Notes under the pieces: generated by a model
Told to the model about the DNA's origin: nothing
Database searches by the model: none
Seen by the model: the letters and a program-made list of their open reading frames with translations, nothing else
Assembly (NCBI GenBank): GCA_050331395.1
Contig: JBHJGX010000027.1
Location: forward strand, 1 to 33,413
Source of the DNA: Thermohalobaculum sp050331395
GTDB lineage: Bacteria > Pseudomonadota > Alphaproteobacteria > Rhodobacterales > Rhodobacteraceae
Reading direction: 5' to 3'
Length of the DNA: 33,413 bases
In this document: positions 23,160 to 31,499 of the stretch, one piece after another
Layout of the letters: every line of letters begins with the position of its first letter
How positions within the stretch are numbered: position 1 is the first letter of the stretch
Program-made: the position numbers and the translations under genes

Positions 23160-24425
23160 ATGGACCATTTCCGGTATCGCGACGGCGTGCTCCACGCCGA
23201 GGACGTGGCGCTCGAGACCATTGCGGCCGAGGTCGGCACGCCCGTCTATGTCTATTCCACCGCGACGCTCGAGCGGCACTACCGCGTCCTCGAAGAGGCG
23301 CTGGCCGGGCTGCCCCATCTCATCTGCTATGCGCTCAAGGCGAATTCGAACCAGGCGGTGATTGCGACGCTGGCGCGCCTCGGGGCGGGGGCCGATGTGG
23401 TGTCGGGCGGAGAGCTCGCCCGCGCAGTGGCGGCCGGGGTGCCGCCCGAGCGGATCGTTTTTGCGGGCGTCGGCAAGACCCGCGCCGAGATGGCCGAAGC
23501 GCTCGCGCACGGCATCCGTCAATTCAACGTGGAAAGCCTGCCCGAGCTCGAAGCGCTCGACGCCGTTGCCCGCGGCATGGGCCGGCGTGCGCCGATCACC
23601 CTGAGGGTCAATCCGGATGTGGATGCCGAGACCCATGCCAAGATCGCGACCGGCGGGGCGGAGACCAAATTCGGCGTGCCGATCGCCGACGCGCCTGCGT
23701 TCTACGACCGGGCGGCGGGCATGGACGGTATCGAGGTGCGGGGCGTCGACGTGCATATCGGTTCGCAGCTGACGGGGCTCGGGCCGTTCGAGCGCGCCTT
23801 TACCCGGGTGGCCGAACTCACGGGCGCGCTGCGGGCAAAAGGCCACAGGATCGACCGGCTCGACCTCGGCGGCGGGCTCGGCATTCCCTATCGCGCGTCG
23901 AACGAGGCGCCGCCGCTGCCTTTCGACTACGGCGCGCTGATCCGTCGGACGGTCGGGCATCTCGGCTGCGAGATCGAAATCGAACCCGGGCGCCTGATCG
24001 CCGGCAATGCCGGGGTGCTTCTGTCGCGCGTGATCTATCGCAAAGCGGGGACGGGCCGCGATTTTCTGATCCTCGACGCGGCGATGAACGATCTGATCCG
24101 CCCGGCGATGTACGATGCCTGGCACGATATCGTGCCGGTCCGGGCGCCGGCGCCCGATGCGCCCGTCGGTCCTGTCGACGTGGTCGGTCCGGTCTGCGAA
24201 ACCGGCGACATCTTTGCAAAGGCACGGGACTTGCCGGCGCTCGCCGCCGAGGATCTCGTGATTTTTCGCTCTGCGGGAGCCTACGGGGCTGTGATGGCGT
24301 CCGAGTACAACACGCGCCCCCTTGTGCCCGAGGTTCTGGTGAAAGACGATCAGTTTGCAGTGATCAGAGCCCGGCCCACATTGGAGGCGATGATCGCACG
24401 TGATACGCTTCCAACCTGGTTCTAG
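23160..24425 (+). CDS. lysA: Diaminopimelate decarboxylase
   Basis: A PLP enzyme that converts meso-diaminopimelate to lysine, using up a peptidoglycan precursor. The 421-residue protein has the PLP-binding lysine K60 in CYALKANSNQAV, ADVVSGGELARAVAAG, the phosphate-binding GGGLGIPY loop, EIEPGRLIAGNAGVLL and the catalytic-cysteine motif VCETGDIFAKAR. The N terminus (MDHFRYRDGVLHAEDVAL) is that of the family, so the ATG at 23160 is chosen although its ribosome binding site is weak; translation is probably coupled to the lipoprotein gene one base upstream. TIGR02302 follows 100 bases downstream. Confidence 0.97.
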   Translation: MDHFRYRDGVLHAEDVALETIAAEVGTPVYVYSTATLERHYRVLEEALAGLPHLICYALKANSNQAVIATLARLGAGADVVSGGELARAVAAGVPPERIVFAGVGKTRAEMAEALAHGIRQFNVESLPELEALDAVARGMGRRAPITLRVNPDVDAETHAKIATGGAETKFGVPIADAPAFYDRAAGMDGIEVRGVDVHIGSQLTGLGPFERAFTRVAELTGALRAKGHRIDRLDLGGGLGIPYRASNEAPPLPFDYGALIRRTVGHLGCEIEIEPGRLIAGNAGVLLSRVIYRKAGTGRDFLILDAAMNDLIRPAMYDAWHDIVPVRAPAPDAPVGPVDVVGPVCETGDIFAKARDLPALAAEDLVIFRSAGAYGAVMASEYNTRPLVPEVLVKDDQFAVIRARPTLEAMIARDTLPTWF

Positions 24426-24525
24426 TCCGGTGGGAGTGCCCGATCCGCGCGCCGGATGACGTGATGTTTTGCAGGGCGAGCGCCGCTTCGCATCGAGCGC
24501 CGCGCCCGCAGCAGGGAGCGAGCCC

Positions 24526-27129
24526 ATGATCCCCTACGGAACGCCCGCCCGCGGCTTTACGCCCACGCTTGGCCGCGCCATTCGCCGCAGCCGTCGAGCG
24601 CTTTGGGCCGAACGTCTGGCCCGCGCCCTCTGGCCGGCCTTTACCGTATTCTGCCTTGCCGCCGCGGCGGTGCTTTTTGGGATCGTCGATCTGCTCGGTC
24701 CGGTGGCTCACCGCGTGGCGCTCGGCGGGCTCGGTCTTGCGGTGGTGGCGGCGCTCGTCGTCGGCTTTCGCGGATTTCGCGTGCCGGCACGCGACGAGGC
24801 GCTCGCCCGGCTCGACGCGAGCGATCCCGCCCGTCCGCTCGGAGCGCTGACCGACCGGCTGGCGGCGGGCAAGGGCACACCGACGGCACAGGCTCTCTGG
24901 CGCGCCCATCTCGCTCGGGCGGAAGCGGCGGCGGCCGGCCTCTCGGCCCGCGCCCCCGATCTCAAGCTCTCGACGCGGGATCGCTGGGCGCTGCGGCTGT
25001 TCGCTCCCGTACTTTTAGCGGCCGGGTTCGTCGCCGCGGGCGAGGATTGGCTCGACCGCCTCGGCGGCTCGGTGGCGCCCGGTCCGGCCGAGCGCACGGC
25101 GGTCGTGGGCACGCTCGCGCCGCGGGTCGAAGGTTGGGCGGTGCCGCCCGCCTACACGGGCGAGACCACCGTCTATCTGAACGAACTGGTCGAGGAGCGC
25201 CGACCCATCGACCTCCCGCAGGGGTCCGAGCTCACGATCCGCGCAACCGGCCTCGAGACGGAGCCGGCCCTGTCCGGCGACGGCCTCGGCGGGCTCGAAG
25301 CCTTCGTCTCCCTGGGCGGCGGCCTTTTCGAGGCGACGGCGGTGCTGGAGACCTCGGGGCGCGTGGTGGTGACGGCCGACGACCGGGTGCTCGCCGATTG
25401 GGGCATCAACGTGATCCCGGACGCGGCGCCCACCGTTCAGCTCGACGGGGCGCCCCGGTCAACGGCGACCCGGGCGCTTGAGCTCGCCTTTACCGCGACG
25501 GACGATCACGGCGTCGTGAGCGCCTGGGCCGAGATCGTGCTCGCCGAACCGGGTGAGGAACGTCTCGAGGTCGACCCCATCGAATTCGGCCTGCCGTTGC
25601 CGATCTCGGGCGATCCGCGATCGGTGAGCGATACGGCCGTGCGCGATCTGACGGAACACCCCTGGGCGGGCGCCGAGGTGCTGCTGACCCTGCGCGCCGA
25701 AGACGGCGCCGGCCAGGTCGCCGCGACCGAGCCCGTGCGATTCCGGCTGCCCGAGCGGCGGTTCACCGATCCGCTCGCCCGGGCGCTCGTCGACCAGCGC
25801 CGCGATCTGATCGTCGATTATGCAAAGGCAGAGCGGGTCCTCGACGCGGTCCAGGCGGTCACCCGGTGGCCCGAGGAGGTCTTCGACGAGCATGTGGGCG
25901 CCTATCTCGGCGTGCGCATGGCGGTCCGTCGGCTCGCCCATGCGATCGTCGACGAGCGGGTGACCGAGACCGCGCCCGATGTGGCGGAAATTCTCTGGCG
26001 GGCGGCGCTTTCGCTCGAGGCGGGCGATCTGGCCTCGGCCCTCGAGCGGCTGCGCGAGGCGGCGGACCGGCTGCGCGAAGCGCTCGAGAGCGGCAGCGAA
26101 CAGGACATCCGCGATGCCATCGACGGGCTCCGCCAGGCGATGAGCGACTATCTCCAGCAACTGGCCGAGCAGGCCCGCCAGAACCCGGACATGCTGAGCG
26201 AGATGCCCGACGGGGGCTCGGTCAGTCAGCAGGATCTCGACGCGCTCCTCGACCAGCTTCAGAACCAGGCCGAGGCCGGTCTTCGCGACCAAGCCCAGCA
26301 AATGCTCTCGCAGTTGCAGCAGATGCTCGAGAACCTGCAGGCGGGACGCTCGATGCAGCCGGGCGAGGGCTCGGGCCAACAGGCGCTTCAGCAGCTTCAG
26401 GAGATGATCCAACGCCAGCGCCAGCTCTCTGACGACACCTTCGATCAACTCCGCCAGCAACAGCGCCAAGGCCAGCAGGGCCAACCGGGGCAGCCCGGAC
26501 AGCAGCCCGGTCAGCAGGGCCAACCGGGGCAGCAGCCCGGTCAGGGGCAAATGGGTCGGCAAGGTCAGCAACCAGGACAGGGGCAGACGGGGCAGCAGGG
26601 CCAGGGCGGACAGCGCAGCGGCCGGCATTCCGAGAGCGGGCGTCTTGCGGCGGAACAGGAGGCCCTGCGCCGGGCGATCGACGAACTCCGGGATCAGCTC
26701 GGCGGTGGCGAGGGGATGGACGGGGCGAGCCGGGCGCTCGACGATGCCGGCCGGGCGATGGGCGATGCACGGGACGATCTGCAACAGGATGCGCCCGGAT
26801 CGGCGGTTCAGGACCAGATGGATGCCCTCGACCGGCTGCAAGAGGGCGCCCAGGCGCTGGCCGAGGCGGTCGAGAACGGTCAGGGGCAGCAGGCCGCGCA
26901 GGGCCGGAACAACGGCACGGGTCAGGCGGGCGACACGGACGCCATCGATCCGTTCGACCGGCCCTCGGGGGCGCATGGCGCGATCGATGGCGACAGCACC
27001 GAAGTCCCGGACCGGGCGCTCGTCGACCGGGCGCGGGAGCTTCTCGACGAGTTACGCCGGCGGTCGTCGGACAAAACCCGGCCGGAGCTCGAACTCGACT
27101 ATCTCGAGCGGTTGCTGGAGCGGTTCTGA
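24526..27129 (+). CDS. TIGR02302 family membrane protein (DUF4175)
   Basis: A large envelope protein of 867 residues found in alphaproteobacteria next to lysA. It has two N-terminal membrane helices (about residues 36-57 and 64-82) and perhaps a third around residues 165-180 (RLFAPVLLAAGFVAAG). A long beta-rich part follows (VGTLAPRVEGWAVPPAYTGETTVYLNE ... VIPDAAPTVQLDG ... DDHGVVSAWAEIV). Next is a helical, coiled-coil-like part (LASALERLREAADRLREALESG, then QQLAEQARQNPD), a Gln/Gly/Pro tract and a C-terminal helix. The ATG at 24526 has AGGGAG 8 bases upstream. Function is unknown; its context suggests the cell envelope. Confidence 0.88.
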   Translation: MIPYGTPARGFTPTLGRAIRRSRRALWAERLARALWPAFTVFCLAAAAVLFGIVDLLGPVAHRVALGGLGLAVVAALVVGFRGFRVPARDEALARLDASDPARPLGALTDRLAAGKGTPTAQALWRAHLARAEAAAAGLSARAPDLKLSTRDRWALRLFAPVLLAAGFVAAGEDWLDRLGGSVAPGPAERTAVVGTLAPRVEGWAVPPAYTGETTVYLNELVEERRPIDLPQGSELTIRATGLETEPALSGDGLGGLEAFVSLGGGLFEATAVLETSGRVVVTADDRVLADWGINVIPDAAPTVQLDGAPRSTATRALELAFTATDDHGVVSAWAEIVLAEPGEERLEVDPIEFGLPLPISGDPRSVSDTAVRDLTEHPWAGAEVLLTLRAEDGAGQVAATEPVRFRLPERRFTDPLARALVDQRRDLIVDYAKAERVLDAVQAVTRWPEEVFDEHVGAYLGVRMAVRRLAHAIVDERVTETAPDVAEILWRAALSLEAGDLASALERLREAADRLREALESGSEQDIRDAIDGLRQAMSDYLQQLAEQARQNPDMLSEMPDGGSVSQQDLDALLDQLQNQAEAGLRDQAQQMLSQLQQMLENLQAGRSMQPGEGSGQQALQQLQEMIQRQRQLSDDTFDQLRQQQRQGQQGQPGQPGQQPGQQGQPGQQPGQGQMGRQGQQPGQGQTGQQGQGGQRSGRHSESGRLAAEQEALRRAIDELRDQLGGGEGMDGASRALDDAGRAMGDARDDLQQDAPGSAVQDQMDALDRLQEGAQALAEAVENGQGQQAAQGRNNGTGQAGDTDAIDPFDRPSGAHGAIDGDSTEVPDRALVDRARELLDELRRRSSDKTRPELELDYLERLLERF
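26449..26620 (+). repeat. Gln/Gly/Pro-rich coding repeat
   Basis: This part of the TIGR02302 gene is an imperfect DNA repeat: the 21-base unit starting at 26473 recurs exactly at 26512-26532, 39 bases later, with shorter variants after that. It encodes a chain of GQPGQ, QQPGQ and GQQGQ motifs (about residues 642-699). Such tracts usually form flexible linkers, and the copy number is likely to vary among strains by slippage. Confidence 0.8.
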
Positions 27130-27141
27130 GAAAATCGGTTC

Positions 27142-27171
27142 CCGGGGCGCGGGCGTTTGCCCGTCCCCCGG
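27142..27171. terminator. Bidirectional terminator hairpin
   Basis: A 13-base arm (27142-27154) pairs with 27159-27171 at 11 of 13 positions around a GTTT loop. It lies in the 62-base gap between the convergent TIGR02302 and zinc-ribbon genes. There is no long T-run, so termination by structure alone is inferred. Confidence 0.5.
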
Positions 27172-27191
27172 AGCCGCCTATTCCGCGCGTG

Positions 27192-27983
27192 TCAGCCTTC
27201 TTCCTGAGCCGCTTCGAGCCCTTCGTCGATACTCGTGCGGATCGATTGGTACTGTTCGCCGATCATCAGTCGGACTTGGTCGACCACCGCCACATAATCG
27301 CGCATCGCCGCTTCGGTCTCCGGCGCCGCCGCTACGATCTGCGGGCTGAAGGCGTAAAGCCCGGTCAAGGTCCCGGCAAAGAGCCCGACAAGCACAAAGG
27401 CCGTCAGTCCCGCCCCGGTGCCCCGGCGTTCTTGTTCCACTTTCCGACGGAGGCGCGTCTCATGACTGCCCATCAGCCGGCGGCGGTCGGTCTCGGCAGC
27501 CTTGCCGTCCGCGCCCCGCACGGCCTTCAGCCTGCCCGACTGCCCAGTCATCCCCATGCGCTCGCGCAGGAACGCCTCGCTGTCGGCCGCTTCCTTCGAT
27601 GCGGGTTCGGCGTTGCGACCGCGGCCCCGGCGCTTGCGTCCGCCGCGCTCCGCGCGCTCTTCGCGTTTGTCCGTCGACCAGCGTTTAGCCGGTTGCGGCG
27701 GTTCCTCCGGGGCGGGAGGGATAGCCGGCGGCGCAGCACGTGCCTTGGATTTCCGCTTGTCCTCGGCCGACTGCACGTCGTCGAGCACCTCGCGGATGCC
27801 GGCATATTGCCGCGCCCTGTCGTTGGCCGATGGCGATGTCGCGGGCTCCGCAGCCGGCGTCTCGGCCTTTGCGCGCCAGACATTGCCGCAGGACGAGCAG
27901 GTCACGTCCCGCCCGTTCGCGCCGAGCGCCTGCGCCGGGACCTTGTACCGCGCCCCGCAATTCGGACACACAATTTCGATCAT
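27192..27983 (-). CDS. MJ0042-type zinc-ribbon membrane protein
   Basis: A protein of 263 residues starting with a zinc ribbon, IEIVCPNCGARYKVP and VTCSSCGNVWRAK, whose two Cys-X2-Cys pairs define the MJ0042 family. A basic, Pro/Ala/Arg-rich linker follows (PPAIPPAPEEPPQ, RGGRKRRGRGRN). A single membrane helix lies near residues 195-217 (GAGLTAFVLVGLFAGTLTGLYAF), then a C-terminal helical segment of about 45 residues. The zinc ribbon would be cytosolic. The family role is unknown. In Rhodobacteraceae it is regularly found divergent from ftsE-ftsX, as here, so a link to division is an inference. GGAGG lies 8 bases before the ATG. Confidence 0.85.
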   Translation of the reverse strand: MIEIVCPNCGARYKVPAQALGANGRDVTCSSCGNVWRAKAETPAAEPATSPSANDRARQYAGIREVLDDVQSAEDKRKSKARAAPPAIPPAPEEPPQPAKRWSTDKREERAERGGRKRRGRGRNAEPASKEAADSEAFLRERMGMTGQSGRLKAVRGADGKAAETDRRRLMGSHETRLRRKVEQERRGTGAGLTAFVLVGLFAGTLTGLYAFSPQIVAAAPETEAAMRDYVAVVDQVRLMIGEQYQSIRTSIDEGLEAAQEEG

Positions 27984-28017
27984 GGCTCGATCCTCCGACC
28001 CCGCATGGATGCCTTTG

Positions 28018-28046
28018 TGTATAGACCCGCTCTGCCCATCCGCCAA
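28018..28046 (-). promoter_or_regulatory. Candidate promoter of the zinc-ribbon gene
   Basis: On the minus strand TTGGCG (28046-28041) and TATACA (28023-28018) are separated by 17 bases, matching the -35 and -10 sigma-70 hexamers at four and five of six positions. The predicted start of transcription is about 28 bases before the start codon. Confidence 0.45.
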
Positions 28047-28120
28047 GCACGACCCGGCAGGGCCGGTTGTCAAACCCCTGAGAATGTGCAGTTTCTCGAT
28101 GGCAAGCGGTGGTGGATGCG

Positions 28121-28798
28121 ATGATCGCGCTGGACGGCGTCTGTTTCGGCTATGACGAGCGCAAGACGCTCCGGGATCTGACGTTGGCGATCTCGCCCGG
28201 GTCGTTCCACTTTTTGACGGGACCGTCCGGGGCTGGAAAAACCACGTTTCTCAAGCTCTTATATCTTGAGCACTTGCCCGAGGAAGGGACGCTGACGCTT
28301 TTCGAACAAGATCCCGCCGAGCTGGATCGGAACCGCATCACCCGGCTGAGACGCCGGATCGGCGTGGTCTTCCAGGAGTTCCGGCTCCTCGAGCACATGA
28401 CGGTGATCGAGAACATCGCCCTGCCGCTCCGGGTCGCGGGAAAACGGGTCGAGGATCACCGGGGCGACGTGATGGAACTGGTGAAATGGGTGGGGCTCCG
28501 CCAACGCATCGACGCCTATCCGCGCGAGCTTTCCGCCGGCGAGAAGCAGCGCGCCGCGATCGCGCGGGCGGTGATCAACTCCCCCGATCTGATCCTCGCC
28601 GACGAGCCGACCGGCAATGTCGACCCCGATATGGGCGCGCGGATCCTCAAACTGTTCATCGAGCTCAACAATCTGGGAAAGACCGTGCTCTTGGCGACGC
28701 ATGATCTGGGGCTGATCCGCTCATCGAAAGGCGCAGTGTCGGCCCGGATCCTGCGTCTTGCGGACGGGCGTCTGGCGCAGGGCGCGGCCGAGCTGTGA
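28121..28798 (+). CDS. ftsE: Cell division ATP-binding protein FtsE
   Basis: The ATPase of the FtsEX complex, which controls peptidoglycan hydrolases at the septum. The 225-residue protein has the Walker A motif GPSGAGKT (residues 34-41), the Q-loop VFQEFRLL, the ABC signature in the form LSAGEKQR (usually LSGGEQQR), Walker B LILADEPTGNVD and the switch histidine in ATHDLGL. Start choice is open: the ATG at 28121 matches the usual N terminus and follows GGTGG, while two GTG codons just upstream (28109, 28112) are also in frame. Its stop overlaps the ftsX start by four bases. It is divergent from the zinc-ribbon gene across about 137 bases. Confidence 0.95.
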   Translation: MIALDGVCFGYDERKTLRDLTLAISPGSFHFLTGPSGAGKTTFLKLLYLEHLPEEGTLTLFEQDPAELDRNRITRLRRRIGVVFQEFRLLEHMTVIENIALPLRVAGKRVEDHRGDVMELVKWVGLRQRIDAYPRELSAGEKQRAAIARAVINSPDLILADEPTGNVDPDMGARILKLFIELNNLGKTVLLATHDLGLIRSSKGAVSARILRLADGRLAQGAAEL

Positions 28799-29685
28799 GG
28801 ATGCTGCGGCTGTCCCTCGGCGGTGCGGGGCCGCCCATCGTGCCCGTCTCGGGCTGGTCTGCGCCGCTCACCACCCTTGCCGCCATCGCCATGAGTTTCC
28901 TCGCTGTGCTCACGCTCACCGCAGGCGTCGCGGCCGACCGGCTTGCGGCCGAGTGGCGGAGCGATCTGCAGGGTCTCGCCACCGTCCGGGTGAACGCCGA
29001 GCCCGAACTCGTCGACACCCGCTTGGCCCAGGCGCTCGACGTGCTGGCGACGACCCCCGGTATCGGAGCCGCGCGCCCGCTCGAGCCGGCCGAGGAACGC
29101 GCGCTTCTCGAGCCCTGGCTCGGCGATCTCGCAGGCTTCGAGGCGTTGCCCGCCCCCCGGCTCATCGATTTGACCCTGGAAGGCGTCGGACCCGATGGGG
29201 CGCGGTTGCAGGCCCGGCTCGATCAGGCCGCCCCGGGCGCGGTCTATGACGACCACCAGGCTTGGCGGGGCCCCCTGGCCGAAGCGGCGGCGACCCTTGA
29301 ACGGCTCGCCTGGCTCGCGACGGCGCTCATTGTCGTGGCGGCGGCCGGAATGATCGCGCTTGCCGCGCGCGCGACGCTCGCAGGCAACACGGAAGTCGTG
29401 CGCATCGTTCGGCTGATCGGTGGCGAGGACCGGTTCATCGCGAATGCCTTCGTCGCGCGGCTCGCGCTGCGAGGGCTCGCCGGCGGGCTGATCGGGACGG
29501 TTGCCGGCGTCTTCGCCATCGGCGCGCTGCCGAGTGCGGCGGGGGAGACGCTTCTTGCCACCTCGCTGGTGCCCGATCCGGTGGGGCGGCTGGCCATGCT
29601 CTTCGGTGTGCCGGCGGCGAGCGCGCTGATCGCCTGGACCACGGCGCGGGCGTCGATCCGGGTGGCCCTCGCACAGACCGTCTGA
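28795..29685 (+). CDS. ftsX: Cell division protein FtsX
   Basis: The membrane subunit of FtsEX, 296 residues. It shows four hydrophobic segments: one near the N terminus (TTLAAIAMSFLAVLTLTAGVA), then a periplasmic loop of about 120 residues (around ERALLEPWLGDLAGFEALPAPRLIDL), and three C-terminal helices (WLATALIVVAAAGMIALAARATL, LRGLAGGLIGTVAGVFAIGAL and LAMLFGVPAASALIAWTT). The loop is where FtsX of other bacteria contacts hydrolase activators. The GTG at 28795 overlaps the ftsE stop by four bases; an ATG two codons later is equally possible. No hydrolase or activator gene is next to it. Confidence 0.93.
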   Translation: MRMLRLSLGGAGPPIVPVSGWSAPLTTLAAIAMSFLAVLTLTAGVAADRLAAEWRSDLQGLATVRVNAEPELVDTRLAQALDVLATTPGIGAARPLEPAEERALLEPWLGDLAGFEALPAPRLIDLTLEGVGPDGARLQARLDQAAPGAVYDDHQAWRGPLAEAAATLERLAWLATALIVVAAAGMIALAARATLAGNTEVVRIVRLIGGEDRFIANAFVARLALRGLAGGLIGTVAGVFAIGALPSAAGETLLATSLVPDPVGRLAMLFGVPAASALIAWTTARASIRVALAQTV

Positions 29686-29689
29686 GCCC

Positions 29690-30415
29690 ATGCGCCCCGG
29701 ACTTTGGGCCCGGTCGCTTGCCTTCGGTGTCGCGTTCGCGACGCTGATGGCGGCGATGGGGCTCCTCGGCGCGCCGGTCGTCCTATGGCGTGAGCGCTGG
29801 TGCCGGGCCTGGCAGAAGGCGCACAACCGGGCCGCCTTCTGGCTGCTTGCGCGGCTTTGCGGGCTTTCCGTCGAGGTACGCGGACCCGTGCCCGATGGCG
29901 CGGTCATCGTCGCCGCCAAGCACGAATCGCTGCTCGACGTGCTCGTCCTCTATAACGCATTGCCCGAGGCGCGCTTCGCGATGAAACGGTCGCTCCTCTG
30001 GGTGCCGATCTTCGGGCTCTATGCCTGGCGGACCGGCGGGGTGCCCATCGACCGGAGCCGGGGCCGCGATGCCTTCTCCCGGCTCGAAAGCGCCTTTCAA
30101 GATCGGACCGGACAGGCAGTCGTCTACCCCCAGGGCACGCGGGTTCCGCCCGGACACTATCTCCCCTATCGGACGGGCGCGGCGCGGCTCGGCACGGCGC
30201 TCGGCCGGCCGATCGTGCCGGCGGCAACGAATGCGGGGCTCTTTTGGCCGCGGCGCGGGCTGCTCAGGCGTCCCGGGGTTGCCGTGGTCGAGTTCCTGCC
30301 GCCGCCGCCCGAGGGCGCGGGACCCGCCGAGACGACCGCCGCGATCGAGCGGGCCGTCGAGATCGCTTCAGCGCGGCTCCGGAGCGAGGCCGGGTTCCGG
30401 ACGGCGCGGCCTTAA
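29690..30415 (+). CDS. plsC: 1-acyl-sn-glycerol-3-phosphate acyltransferase-like protein
   Basis: Probably makes phosphatidic acid by acylating lysophosphatidic acid at the inner membrane. The 241-residue protein has an N-terminal membrane segment and the two family blocks: the catalytic H-X4-D in AAKHESLLDVL, and the phosphate-binding region as YPQGTRVPPG, where most homologues have FPEGTR. The Glu-to-Gln change is common in the alphaproteobacterial branch of the family, so activity is plausible. The ATG lies four bases after the ftsX stop, with no clear ribosome binding site, indicating translational coupling in an ftsE-ftsX-plsC operon. The exact acyl acceptor is not certain. Confidence 0.87.
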   Translation: MRPGLWARSLAFGVAFATLMAAMGLLGAPVVLWRERWCRAWQKAHNRAAFWLLARLCGLSVEVRGPVPDGAVIVAAKHESLLDVLVLYNALPEARFAMKRSLLWVPIFGLYAWRTGGVPIDRSRGRDAFSRLESAFQDRTGQAVVYPQGTRVPPGHYLPYRTGAARLGTALGRPIVPAATNAGLFWPRRGLLRRPGVAVVEFLPPPPEGAGPAETTAAIERAVEIASARLRSEAGFRTARP

Positions 30416-30427
30416 GCGTGGGCCCGG

Positions 30428-30450
30428 GCAGGGGCGGCGGGCGACCCTGC
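30428..30450. terminator. Weak hairpin between convergent genes
   Basis: GCAGGG (30428-30433) pairs with CCCTGC (30445-30450) over an 11-base loop in the 63-base gap between the acyltransferase and the convergent MoaB/CinA-like gene. No T-run follows. A weak terminator is possible. Confidence 0.3.
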
Positions 30451-30478
30451 GTCACCCCAATGGCGGATCCGCGGGGGA

Positions 30479-31249
30479 TCAGCCCGGCGGCGTCTCGGCG
30501 ACGGGCTTACCAAAGGCCCCGAGCAGTGCCCTCAGCGCCTCCGCGGCCCGGGCGAGTGCGGCGTGATCGGCCGAGCGAAGCACCACGGTCGCGCCGAGCC
30601 CGCCGCGATAGAAGGGATAGCAGCCGATCTCCACCGCAAGCGCGTCCTCGGCGAGGCGCCGGAGCGGGTCGGCCAGATCCCCCTCGGGCACCTCGATGCG
30701 GAACGCGTGGGAGAGCGTCGGCGCCCCGCCCTTGAGCCGCGTTCGCAGCCCTGCCAGCATCTCGCGGAAAATCGCCGGCACACCCGCGAGCACATGGACG
30801 TTCCCGAGCACGAACCCCGGCGCCCGGCTGATCGGGTTCTCGACGAGCGCCGCGCCCTCGGGGATCCGCGCCATGCGCAGCCGCGCCGCGTTGAGGTCGT
30901 CCCCGTAATAGGCCGCGAGGATGGTGCGGGCGTCCTCGCGAATGTCGATCGGCGCGCCCAGTGCCTCGGCGACCGCGTCGGCGGTGATGTCGTCATGGGT
31001 CGGTCCGATGCCGCCCGAGGTGAAAAGGTAATCCACCCGGGGGCTGAGGGCCCGGACCGCCGCGACGATTGCGGCCCGCTCGTCGGCCACCACCCGGATC
31101 TCCGTAAGGCGAACGCCCCACGCGGTCAGGGTCTCGGCCAGATGGGCGGCATTGGCATCGCGGATGCGGCCCGAGAGGATCTCGTCGCCGATCACGACGA
31201 TGGCGGCGGTCGGCTGCAAAGCCCCGTCCGGGGCGGTATCGTCGGACAT
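30479..31249 (-). CDS. Competence/damage-inducible CinA-like molybdopterin-binding protein
   Basis: A protein of 256 residues with a MoaB/MogA-type domain: AIVVIGDEILSGRIRDANAAHLAETL and LFTSGGIGPTHDDITADAVAEALG, which bind the pterin or ADP-ribose-like ligand in relatives. The rest (NPISRAPGFVLGNVHVLAGVPAIFREML and the segment YPFYRGGLGATVVLRS) matches the short CinA-like proteins without the NMN deamidase domain. The enzyme role is unknown, perhaps ADP-ribose or nucleotide pyrophosphatase activity as in CinA. The ATG at 31249 follows GGGAG 7 bases upstream; the frame is open further upstream, but that part has no match. It is divergent from sfsA across 250 bases. Confidence 0.9.
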   Translation of the reverse strand: MSDDTAPDGALQPTAAIVVIGDEILSGRIRDANAAHLAETLTAWGVRLTEIRVVADERAAIVAAVRALSPRVDYLFTSGGIGPTHDDITADAVAEALGAPIDIREDARTILAAYYGDDLNAARLRMARIPEGAALVENPISRAPGFVLGNVHVLAGVPAIFREMLAGLRTRLKGGAPTLSHAFRIEVPEGDLADPLRRLAEDALAVEIGCYPFYRGGLGATVVLRSADHAALARAAEALRALLGAFGKPVAETPPG

Positions 31250-31325
31250 TCTGAGGCTCCCTAACGCCCATCGCGTCCGCCCTAGAGCGCTCGCCCCGTC
31301 GCCGCAAGCGCGCCTGCGCCCCGAT

Positions 31326-31369
31326 GGGCCGATGACCGGCCGCTGACGGGCCGATAACGGGCCGATGGG
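31326..31369 (+). repeat. Four-copy 11-bp phased tandem repeat
   Basis: Four adjacent 11-base units, GGGCCGATGAC, CGGCCGCTGAC, GGGCCGATAAC and GGGCCGATGGG, with the core GGCCG-T conserved in each. It lies in the intergenic region between the divergent MoaB/CinA-like and sfsA genes. A period close to one helical turn puts every unit on the same face of the DNA, as expected for cooperative binding of a regulator. The repeat is directly visible; the binding role is inferred. Confidence 0.65.
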
Positions 31370-31499
31370 GGGCACCGCCGCTGCCGGGTGCGAAGAGGAC
31401 CGGGGCGAGTGAGGCCGGACGGGGCGCGCATGCAGTCGGCGCGCTTGCCAGCCGAGGCCCCGTCGCGGCACACCGGACCGCGCACTAGCGGAGGCCCCC

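Noticed and set aside
22590..24527. A 645-codon minus-strand frame across argH and lysA
   Set aside because: It is an antisense shadow of two strongly supported genes and shows no family motif.
25459..26976. A 505-codon minus-strand frame, rich in Leu, inside the TIGR02302 gene
   Set aside because: Its leucine-rich appearance is the complement of the CAG-rich Gln tract; no ribosome binding site or family match.
31326..31369. The 11-bp tandem array as a CRISPR
   Set aside because: Units are directly adjacent with no spacers, and there are no cas genes.
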